A DNA stretch of 11,644 nt, from NCBI GenBank assembly GCA_024543015.1, contig JAMXCY010000020.1, positions 1 to 11,644 on the forward strand. Reading direction: 5' to 3'. Under the pieces are notes generated by a model. The model was not told the origin of the DNA, did no database searches, and was given only the letters and a program-made list of their open reading frames with translations. Positions 1-5,636 of this stretch are shown one piece after another (the first letter of the stretch is position 1; every line of letters starts with the position of its first letter). The translations under genes and the position numbers were made by a program. This stretch comes from Candidatus Omnitrophota bacterium (lineage in GTDB: Bacteria > Omnitrophota > Gorgyraeia > JAFGHF01).

Positions 1-1
1 A

Positions 2-937
2 CTCGGAGAAGCTCTGCTTAAGTTAAGACATCAGGATTTGATCTGGGGTGTAATTATACTTTCAACCTGCAACAGGATGGAAATCTATATCCATTCGCTA
101 AATAACAACTCCAGTTTAGAGAAGATAGAGAGATTTCTAATAAACTGTTTTCAGGTCTGGAAAGAAGATATAAAATCTTATTTTTATATGTTAGAGGATA
201 TAGACGCAATAAAACATATATTTAGAGTGGCTTCTGGTTTAGATTCGCAGGTTTTAGGTGAAACACAAATTTTAGGACAAGTAAAATCTGCCTGGTCAAT
301 CGCTAAGGAAAAAGGGGTGAGTGGTGATTTTCTAGATAATATATTTGAAAAAGCTATAGAGGCAGGAAAGCTAGTTAGATCACAAACCAAAATCTCACAA
401 GGTAATGTTTCCATAGGAAGTGTAGCTATAAAGATGCTCAAAGACTATTTTAGAAAGTTACAGGATAAGTTGGTATTAATTATCGGAGCCGGCAAAATTA
501 GTAGATTAATGAGTGAGTATCTTAAAGAGCAAGGAGCCAAAAGCATCTTTGTTTCTAACAGGACCTATATAAAGGCTTGTGCACTAGCCTCAGAGTGCGC
601 AGGAGAACCCATTAATTTCGACCGGCTGAAAGAAAAATTAAAAACAGTAGACATTGTTATTAGCTCTACAGCAAGTCCTCACCTGATTCTGAAGCGAGAA
701 ACTTTGGAGGAAGTTATGCAAACGAGAAGAAAACCTTTGTTTATATTAGATCTCGCCGTGGCTCGAGATATTGATCCTGAGGCAAAAGATATCGATGGTG
801 TTTCTTTGTACGATTTAGATAGTTTAAAATATGTTATTGAAGAAAATTATAATAAAAGAAAGAGAGAGATTGGCTTTACTGAGGAGATAATCCAAAAAGA
901 ACTAGATCAACTCTTAGTTAGGGACTGTTTCGCCTAA
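2..937 (+). CDS. hemA: Glutamyl-tRNA reductase, 5'-partial, short C-terminus
   Basis: GluTR reduces glutamyl-tRNA(Glu) to glutamate-1-semialdehyde with NADPH, the first committed step of C5-pathway tetrapyrrole synthesis. The frame is open to the left edge, so the true start lies upstream; the TTG at 38 is an internal leucine codon, not the start. Visible are the STCNR motif with the catalytic cysteine (codon 68-70), the segment HIFRVASGLDSQVLGE of the catalytic domain, the nucleotide-binding GAGKIS loop followed by SNRT, and LDLAVARDIDPE (usually AVPRD, so Pro is replaced by Ala). The protein stops soon after the YDLDSLKYVIEEN helix, about 100 residues earlier than typical GluTRs of about 420, so the helical dimerisation domain is missing. 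The stop is 12 bases before the next gene, and that gene is intact. No hemC or hemL is adjacent. The gene looks more AT-rich than its neighbours. Identity is certain; the truncation is directly seen. Confidence 0.95.
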   Translation, partial: LGEALLKLRHQDLIWGVIILSTCNRMEIYIHSLNNNSSLEKIERFLINCFQVWKEDIKSYFYMLEDIDAIKHIFRVASGLDSQVLGETQILGQVKSAWSIAKEKGVSGDFLDNIFEKAIEAGKLVRSQTKISQGNVSIGSVAIKMLKDYFRKLQDKLVLIIGAGKISRLMSEYLKEQGAKSIFVSNRTYIKACALASECAGEPINFDRLKEKLKTVDIVISSTASPHLILKRETLEEVMQTRRKPLFILDLAVARDIDPEAKDIDGVSLYDLDSLKYVIEENYNKRKREIGFTEEIIQKELDQLLVRDCFA

Positions 938-949
938 TTAATTGCAAAT

Positions 950-1738
950 ATGAGCAGAAAACATTTTAAATATATCTATGGGCCGGTATCTTCCTGGAGG
1001 TTTGGCAGTTCCTTGGGGATAGACTTGCTTTCGCAGGGAGAGAAAGTCTGTTCCTTTGATTGCCTCTATTGCCAGCTGGGCAAGACAAAAGCCTTAAGGA
1101 CTAAGAGAAAATTATATGTCCCCACTAAAAAGGTTATTCAGGAAATAAAGGCATTGCCCGGGGTGCAGATAGATTATATTACCTTCTCCGGGCGGGGCGA
1201 TCCGACATTAGCCAAAAATTTAGGAGAAGTGATAAAAGCAATCAAGAAATTGCGCAAAGAGCCGATTGCGGTTTTAACTAATTCTTCCCTGATATACAAA
1301 AAAGAAGTAAGAGCGGAGCTTGCCCTGGCAGACTTAGTGGCCTTTAAACTGGATGCGGATTCGGAGAAACTCTTGGAGCTAATAAACCGTCCGGCCAAAG
1401 AAATAAAATTTAACAATATCTTAAAAGGCATTAGGCAATTCAGAAAAACCTACCGTGGCAAATTAGCGCTACAGATAATGTTGATGCAGGAAAATAAAGA
1501 GACGGTCAAAAATATAGCTAAATTAGCCAAGACTATTCAAGCCGATGAAATTCAACTCTGCGCACCTGTCAGGCCAGCGCAAGTTTTGCCGCTTTCGCGC
1601 AGAACCATCTCAGCGCTAAAAAGACATTTTCGCGGAATGAAGGCGATTTCGCTTTACGATGTAAAGCGCAAAAAGATACGACCCATAAACACAAAAGATA
1701 CGAACTTGCGGAGAAGCAACGCCTTAAATGGAGGTTGA
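950..1738 (+). CDS. Radical SAM protein, COG0731-like
   Basis: A 262-residue radical SAM enzyme. The SAM-binding 4Fe-4S cluster motif CX3CX2C is at C34, C38 and C41 in CSFDCLYCQLG. It is preceded by the YGPVSSWRFGSSLGIDL signature typical of COG0731 proteins, relatives of the archaeal TYW1 wyosine enzyme. Next comes FSGRGDPTL, equivalent to the usual GEPTL motif with Glu replaced by Asp, and later LTNSS and FKLDA. I know of no established reaction or substrate for bacterial members, so none is assigned. No clear Shine-Dalgarno sequence precedes the ATG, but the N-terminal signature starts within ten residues, so the start is probably right. It lies 12 bases after hemA. The Shine-Dalgarno sequence of the next gene, a small cysteine-rich protein, sits inside its last codons, so the two are probably co-translated. 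Confidence 0.85.
   Translation: MSRKHFKYIYGPVSSWRFGSSLGIDLLSQGEKVCSFDCLYCQLGKTKALRTKRKLYVPTKKVIQEIKALPGVQIDYITFSGRGDPTLAKNLGEVIKAIKKLRKEPIAVLTNSSLIYKKEVRAELALADLVAFKLDADSEKLLELINRPAKEIKFNNILKGIRQFRKTYRGKLALQIMLMQENKETVKNIAKLAKTIQADEIQLCAPVRPAQVLPLSRRTISALKRHFRGMKAISLYDVKRKKIRPINTKDTNLRRSNALNGG
1730..1734 (+). promoter_or_regulatory. Shine-Dalgarno GGAGG deciding the DUF6485-type start
   Basis: GGAGG lies six bases before the ATG at 1741. A TTG at 1735 is in frame but directly abuts this site, so it cannot be the start; the ATG at 1741 is preferred. Confidence 0.8.
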
Positions 1739-1740
1739 TT

Positions 1741-1932
1741 ATGCCGGAGTGTAGAGTAGAGCAAAACAAACGAAGATGTAACTGTACCTATGAACCCTGT
1801 AGCCGAAAAGGTATCTGCTGTGAATGCATCCAATATCACCGCAATCAAGGGCAGCTGCCGGCGTGTTTCTTTGGACCCGATGCGGAGAAGACTTATGACC
1901 GTAGTATTGCCAACTTTATCAAGAGCCATTAA
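1741..1932 (+). CDS. Small cysteine-rich protein, DUF6485-like
   Basis: A 63-residue soluble protein with eight cysteines (C4, C13, C15, C20, C26, C27, C29, C42) and His33. The core CNCTYEPCSRKGICCECIQY is followed by LPACFF and EKTYDRSI. This pattern matches what I recall of the DUF6485 family of small bacterial proteins of unknown function. The cysteine spacing suggests metal binding (zinc or iron-sulfur), but that is inference. The start at ATG 1741 is set by GGAGG six bases upstream. The gene follows the radical SAM gene by two bases and converges on the VanZ-like gene with only 15 bases between them and no obvious terminator. Confidence 0.8.
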   Translation: MPECRVEQNKRRCNCTYEPCSRKGICCECIQYHRNQGQLPACFFGPDAEKTYDRSIANFIKSH

Positions 1933-1947
1933 ACGCCAGGTCAGGCT

Positions 1948-2448
1948 TTAACTTAAGAAATATAAGGCTATTCCCCAGGCTGTTCCCAGGCCATTGAATA
2001 CAATATCGCGCAACTCAAAGACCCGATAAGGCAAAACTGCCTGAAATAGCTCATCAACAATCCCCACGGCGATCCCGAGTGTGCAAGCCAGAATAGCTCC
2101 TTTAGCCTTTTGATTTGTTTTAATTAAGTCTCTGGCTGCAAACCAGCCTAAGAGGGCGTATTCTAAAAGATGTATCCTTTCTACGGGAATCTTTATCTGC
2201 CAACTAAAATAAAGACCGGAGGTTAGTATTGCTATAAGCATAAGAATTCGCTTTGCGCCCGGCTTATTTCTGATTGCGAAAATCAAAAAGGCTAATCCCG
2301 AAATAACTAAGACTAGCCCTAACAGGGTTATCACGCCTCTTTCTCCAATACGCAGTTGAACCAAGGCTAGTATTTGTCTTGAGAATGAGGCAGAGACGAT
2401 TATAAATAGTCCTATGCCGATAGTTGTTTTGGAAATTTTATACTTCAC
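1948..2448 (-). CDS. VanZ-like family membrane protein
   Basis: A 166-residue, very hydrophobic protein with roughly five predicted membrane segments, near residues 8-22, 38-58, 67-83, 117-131 and 150-165. VanZ-like signatures are visible: the helix ERIHLLEYALLGWF (H93, E96, Y97), then VDELFQAVLPYR (D132, E133, Q136, P140, R142) and RDIVFNGLG (D148, N152, G155). The founding VanZ confers low-level teicoplanin resistance; most homologues, including this one, have unknown roles and probably act at the cell envelope. The start is GTG with no Shine-Dalgarno sequence; an in-frame TAA lies four codons upstream. The -10 box ends eight bases before the GTG, so the mRNA should be leaderless or nearly so. 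It is the only gene on the minus strand and appears monocistronic. Confidence 0.85.
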   Translation of the reverse strand: MKYKISKTTIGIGLFIIVSASFSRQILALVQLRIGERGVITLLGLVLVISGLAFLIFAIRNKPGAKRILMLIAILTSGLYFSWQIKIPVERIHLLEYALLGWFAARDLIKTNQKAKGAILACTLGIAVGIVDELFQAVLPYRVFELRDIVFNGLGTAWGIALYFLS

Positions 2449-2456
2449 ATTTTTAC

Positions 2457-2485
2457 ATTATAGGTACTTAGAATAATAATGTCAA
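2457..2485 (-). promoter_or_regulatory. Consensus sigma70-type promoter of the VanZ-like gene
   Basis: Read on the minus strand: TTGACA (2485-2480), a spacer of exactly 17 bases, then TATAAT (2462-2457). Both hexamers match the consensus perfectly. The predicted transcription start, near 2448-2450, falls at or within two bases of the GTG start codon (2448-2446). Confidence 0.85.
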
Positions 2486-2499
2486 TTAATCTTTTGTTG

Positions 2500-2524
2500 T
2501 TTGTTGAGGCCTGGCCTCCACAAA
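2500..2524. repeat. Palindrome between the VanZ-like and ROK promoters
   Basis: Arms at 2500-2511 and 2513-2524 pair around base 2512 with a single mismatch (T2505 opposite C2519). The core 2503-2521, GTTGAGGCCTGGCCTCCAC, matches the palindrome at 5569-5587 at 15 of 19 positions. It lies between divergent promoters, 17 bases upstream of the VanZ-like -35 box and 19 bases upstream of the proposed ROK -35. No gene ends here, so it is unlikely to be a terminator. A tandem TTTGTTG (2493-2499, 2500-2506) precedes and enters the left arm. Confidence 0.75.
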
Positions 2525-2540
2525 CTAATTGCTAAAATTC

Positions 2541-2569
2541 TTGACGAATTGCATAGGTTGTAGTAATCT
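2541..2569 (+). promoter_or_regulatory. Possible promoter of the ROK-purN-phosphomutase operon
   Basis: TTGACG (2541-2546), a 17-base spacer, then TAATCT (2564-2569), which keeps only the three most conserved -10 positions (T1, A2, T6). Transcription would start near 2575 and leave a leader of about 20 bases containing AAGGAG (2582-2587), nine bases before the TTG start. The -10 is weak, so this is less certain than the other promoters in the window. Confidence 0.5.
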
Positions 2570-2596
2570 ACTATAGACAAGAAGGAGACTAAGGCG

Positions 2597-3556
2597 TTGA
2601 AATATATAATCGGTATAGATATAGGCGGGACAAAGACTTCTGTATCTTTAGGTAACACTCAGGGCAAAATTCTGGCCCGTCAAGCCTTCCCCACAAAAGA
2701 TGTGCGTTCCACTTTAGCGCAGACAAAAAGGATTATCCATGGTTATCTGGGCAAACCCAAGACCCAAAACAGGCGAATTTTAGGTATCGGCATATCCTGT
2801 GCCGGGCCTTTAGATTTAACAAAAGGTGTTTTGATTAAATCGCCCAATATGCCTACCTGGCGTAATGTTGCGCTAAATAAAGTCTTCTCCAAGGCCTTTA
2901 GGCTGCCCGTAGTGATAGATAACGATGCAAACGCAGCAGCCCTTGCCGAAAAGACCTTTGGTGCGGGTAAAGCTGTAAAAAATCTATTTTATTATACGGT
3001 AAGCACAGGGATTGGTGGCGGGTTAATTATTGATGGTGAGATTTATCACGGTGCAAGTTTCGATGCCGGGGAAATCGGACATTCTGTAATTTTGCCCGCA
3101 GGTCCAAAATGCGCGTGCGGAAAACGCGGTTGTCTTGAAGCCTTAGCCAGCGGCACCTCCATTGCCAGGGTCGCCAGGGAAAGAGTAAAGAAAAGCTCTT
3201 TGATTTTAAAATTAGCCGGGACAAAACAGAATATTGATGCAACAATTGTTGCCCAGGCGGTTAGAGAAGGCGATAAACTGGCGCGGGAGATTTTTCAAGA
3301 AGTTGCTTTTTATCTGGGTTTAAGCGTTACCAATGTGATTCAGGTTATTAATCCGGAGATGATTGTGATTGGCGGGGGAGTATCCAAGGCAGGCCCGATA
3401 CTTTTTCAACCGATGATTAAGACCGTGCGTAAATTAACCTGGGCCAGGCCCTATCGCAGTTGTAAAATTGTCCGCGCTAAACTAAAAGATATAGTAGGAG
3501 ATTTAGGAGCAATAAGTTTGGTCCTGAAGAAGCGCCAACTATTAAAGAGGCAATAA
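2597..3556 (+). CDS. ROK-family sugar kinase, glucokinase-like
   Basis: ROK proteins phosphorylate hexoses or amino sugars with ATP, or are sugar-responsive repressors. This one has no N-terminal helix-turn-helix, so it should be a kinase. Seen in 319 residues: the phosphate-binding DIGGTK loop (8-13), the DNDANAAAL segment with the catalytic aspartate (108-116), STGIGGGLIIDG (136-147), GEIGH (158-162) and the zinc motif CACGKRGCLE (172-181), whose cysteines with H162 form the ROK zinc site. VIGGGVS lies further on. ISCAGPLD replaces the more usual ISVPGPVD. The substrate (glucose, N-acetylmannosamine or other) cannot be read from sequence. The start is TTG at 2597, supported by AAGGAG nine bases upstream and by KYIIGIDIGGTK aligning with family N-termini. 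The stop overlaps the purN start by one base (TAATG). Confidence 0.92.
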   Translation: MKYIIGIDIGGTKTSVSLGNTQGKILARQAFPTKDVRSTLAQTKRIIHGYLGKPKTQNRRILGIGISCAGPLDLTKGVLIKSPNMPTWRNVALNKVFSKAFRLPVVIDNDANAAALAEKTFGAGKAVKNLFYYTVSTGIGGGLIIDGEIYHGASFDAGEIGHSVILPAGPKCACGKRGCLEALASGTSIARVARERVKKSSLILKLAGTKQNIDATIVAQAVREGDKLAREIFQEVAFYLGLSVTNVIQVINPEMIVIGGGVSKAGPILFQPMIKTVRKLTWARPYRSCKIVRAKLKDIVGDLGAISLVLKKRQLLKRQ

Positions 3557-4155
3557 TGAACATTGCAGTTTTTTGCTCCGCTAACGGCAGCAATTTTCAG
3601 GCCATTGTCGATAGTCTAAAGCGAGGTAAGATTAAGGCCGAAATTGCCTTAATGGTCTGCGATAATCCGGATGCCTTTGTTCTTCAGCGAGCTGAGAAAG
3701 AAGGAATAAAGAGTTTTTTGGTAGAGAGAAAAAACTTTAACACCAAAGGTGAGTATGAGGCTGAAATTATCAAAAGATTAGAGCAAGAGAAAGTCGAGCT
3801 TATCTGTCTTGCCGGATATATGCGTCTGGTAGGAGCTGTTTTTACACAGAAATACCGCAATAGAATTCTGAACATCCATCCGGCAATTCTTCCCGTTTTT
3901 AAAGGTACACACGGGATAAAAGAGGCTTTAGATTATGGAGCAAAAGTTACCGGTGTAACTGTGCACTTTGTGGATGAAAAGATGGACCATGGCCCGATAG
4001 TTTTACAGGAAGCTGTGGAAATCAAAGCGGATGATACAGAAGAGTCTCTGGCTAAGCGCATCCATAAAATTGAGCACAAACTTTATCCTCAGGCAATCAA
4101 ACTTTTTGTAGAAGGTAAATTAAAAGTAGAGGGACGGAAAGTAAAAATTGGGTAA
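3556..4155 (+). CDS. purN: Phosphoribosylglycinamide formyltransferase 1 (GART)
   Basis: PurN transfers a formyl group from 10-formyltetrahydrofolate to GAR, giving FGAR, the third step of de novo purine synthesis. The 199-residue length is normal. The substrate loop SANGSNFQAI is near residues 8-17. The catalytic triad is present at the same numbers as in the E. coli enzyme: N106 and H108 in LNIHPAILP, and D144 in DEKMDHGPIV. VTGVTVHFVD precedes D144. The ATG overlaps the kinase stop by one base and has GAGG (3547-3550) five bases upstream, so translation is probably coupled. It is separated from the other purine genes of this window by the phosphomutase and the eno operon. Confidence 0.96.
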   Translation: MNIAVFCSANGSNFQAIVDSLKRGKIKAEIALMVCDNPDAFVLQRAEKEGIKSFLVERKNFNTKGEYEAEIIKRLEQEKVELICLAGYMRLVGAVFTQKYRNRILNIHPAILPVFKGTHGIKEALDYGAKVTGVTVHFVDEKMDHGPIVLQEAVEIKADDTEESLAKRIHKIEHKLYPQAIKLFVEGKLKVEGRKVKIG

Positions 4156-4156
4156 A

Positions 4157-5554
4157 ATGGCTATTCGTTTTGGCACATCCGGCTGGCGCGCGCTAATCGC
4201 TGATGAATTTACCTTCTCTAACGTAGAAAAGGTCTCCCGGGCAATAGTAAAGTATATTTGCGACCACCACTTGCAAAGTAAGGGGATAATTGTAGGTTAT
4301 GATACCAGATTCCTTTCCCGAGACTTTGCTAAAAGTTGCGCCCAGACTATTGCTAAAAATAATATTAAAGTATTTTTGACTATCCGCGATACCGCCACAC
4401 CTGTGATTGCCTATCAGGTGCTTAAGAAAAAGGCTGCCGGGGCGATTAATATTACTGCCAGCCACAACCCCGCGGAATATAATGGGATTAAATTTTCATC
4501 TGCCTATGGAGGTCCGGCCCCGATTAAGGTGACCAGGGAGATAGAAAAAAATATCAACCGCGAATTTTTTATTGTTTCAAAAAGAAAAGGCAAGATTCAG
4601 TTGTTTGATCCCCGGCCAGCATATTTAAAACGGATTAAACAATTAGTTAATTTTGCAGTGATTCGCAACGGCCACCTGAAAATAGGAGTAGATCTCTTAC
4701 ATGGAACTGGCCGTGGGTACCTGGATCGTCTGCTCAGTGAAGCCGGCTGTCGGGTCTCGATTTTGCATAACTGGCTTGAGCCTTCATTTGGCGGTTTGCC
4801 ACCTGAGCCGGCTAAGGAGCAGCTTAAGGAATTGATCAAGCTAGTCAGAAAGAAACGTTTACACTTGGGGTTGGCTGTTGATGGCGACGGCGATCGTTTT
4901 GGCATTGTGGACAGAACCGGCTCTTATATTGGCGCCAATCAAGTCATTGCTCTTTTGACTGCGCATCTTTTATCCACGCGGCCCAGACAAAAGCGCCTGG
5001 TGCGAACTGTTGCTACCACGCATATGATGGATGCCCTGGCACAAAGAGCGGGCCTGGATGTTATTGAGACCCCGGTGGGTTTTAAATATATCGGTCAGGA
5101 AATAGCTAAGGGGGGCTGTCTCATTGGGGGTGAGGAGTCAGGCGGGCTCTCTATTGCTGGACACATTCCGGAGAAAGACGGAATCTTAGCCTGTCTTTTA
5201 ATTGCTGAGCTGGTAGCCACAAGAAAAAAGTCATTGGGTGATATTTTAAAAGAATTACACAAAGAGGTCGGGCCGTTTTTTAGCACAAGATGTGATTTCC
5301 GTATTAACGAAAAGAAAAAAGACAATATTGCGCGCAAAATGAAGTCTCTTTCTAAGCTTGAGTCTTTATTCGGCAAGAGAATTGCCAAATTCGTTGGCTT
5401 GGACGGATATAAATTTATTTTTACCGATACCAGCTGGATTATGTTTCGTCTCAGTGGTACCGAACCAATAGTCAGATGCTACTGCGAGGCTAAATCAAAG
5501 AAACGGCTAAAGAGCTTACTCGGTCAGGGCCAGAAGCTGATAAGTTCTTGTTAG
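4157..5554 (+). CDS. Phosphoglucomutase/phosphomannomutase family protein
   Basis: An alpha-D-phosphohexomutase of 465 residues that moves phosphate between C1 and C6 (glucose or mannose phosphates) and so feeds nucleotide-sugar or glycogen synthesis. All four family signatures are visible: the phosphoserine loop TASHNPAEYNG (S102 accepts phosphate), the magnesium loop DGDGDRFG (242-249), the sugar-specificity loop GGEESGG (324-330) and the phosphate-binding loop RLSGTEP (431-437). The family cannot be split into glucose, mannose or glucosamine specificity by eye, though the N-terminus FGTSGWRALIADEFT resembles bacterial phosphoglucomutase/phosphomannomutase proteins. I chose ATG 4157, one base after the purN stop; a TTG at 4148 is in frame but would only add three residues inside purN and has no better ribosome site. 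Last gene of the operon. Confidence 0.93.
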   Translation: MAIRFGTSGWRALIADEFTFSNVEKVSRAIVKYICDHHLQSKGIIVGYDTRFLSRDFAKSCAQTIAKNNIKVFLTIRDTATPVIAYQVLKKKAAGAINITASHNPAEYNGIKFSSAYGGPAPIKVTREIEKNINREFFIVSKRKGKIQLFDPRPAYLKRIKQLVNFAVIRNGHLKIGVDLLHGTGRGYLDRLLSEAGCRVSILHNWLEPSFGGLPPEPAKEQLKELIKLVRKKRLHLGLAVDGDGDRFGIVDRTGSYIGANQVIALLTAHLLSTRPRQKRLVRTVATTHMMDALAQRAGLDVIETPVGFKYIGQEIAKGGCLIGGEESGGLSIAGHIPEKDGILACLLIAELVATRKKSLGDILKELHKEVGPFFSTRCDFRINEKKKDNIARKMKSLSKLESLFGKRIAKFVGLDGYKFIFTDTSWIMFRLSGTEPIVRCYCEAKSKKRLKSLLGQGQKLISSC

Positions 5555-5587
5555 CTTCAACAATATCTGTTGAGGCTAAGCCTCAAC
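5553..5587. repeat. Three-arm dyad upstream of the eno promoter
   Basis: The perfect palindrome 5569-5577/5579-5587 (GTTGAGGCT, A, AGCCTCAAC) is closely related to the one at 2503-2521. A further arm, AGCTTCAACA at 5553-5562, which contains the last two bases of the phosphomutase stop codon, can instead pair with TGTTGAGGCT at 5568-5577 over ten base pairs including one G-U. The middle arm therefore has two competing partners. No T-tract follows on the plus strand, so it does not look like an intrinsic terminator. The palindrome ends 11 bases before the eno -35 box. Confidence 0.7.
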
Positions 5588-5598
5588 CAAAAAAGTAG

Positions 5599-5627
5599 TT
5601 GACAATAGACGGTAAATAGGATATATT
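5599..5627 (+). promoter_or_regulatory. Strong sigma70-type promoter of the eno operon
   Basis: TTGACA (5599-5604), a spacer of exactly 17 bases, then TATATT (5622-5627): the -35 is perfect and the -10 matches five of six. Transcription should begin around 5634-5637, at the GTG start codon of eno (5637-5639). Confidence 0.85.
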
Positions 5628-5636
5628 CTTAAGACC

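Noticed and set aside
38..937. TTG at 38 as the start of hemA
   Set aside because: The frame is open upstream to base 2 and the conserved STCNR motif would be only about ten residues from this start; family members have about 45 residues before it, so the gene is cut by the window edge.
938..949. Frameshift explaining the short HemA
   Set aside because: Only 12 bases separate the stop from the intact radical SAM gene, leaving no room for a lost C-terminal domain.
1933..1947. Bidirectional terminator between the convergent DUF6485-type and VanZ-like genes
   Set aside because: The gap is 15 bases and no stable hairpin with a T-tract can be seen.
4148..4156. TTG at 4148 as the phosphomutase start
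   Set aside because: It lies within purN, adds only three residues and has no better ribosome site; ATG 4157 matches the family N-terminus.
5569..5587. Palindrome as an intrinsic terminator of the phosphomutase operon
   Set aside because: No T-tract follows on the plus strand, and its near-identical partner at 2503-2521 lies in a divergent promoter region where no gene ends.
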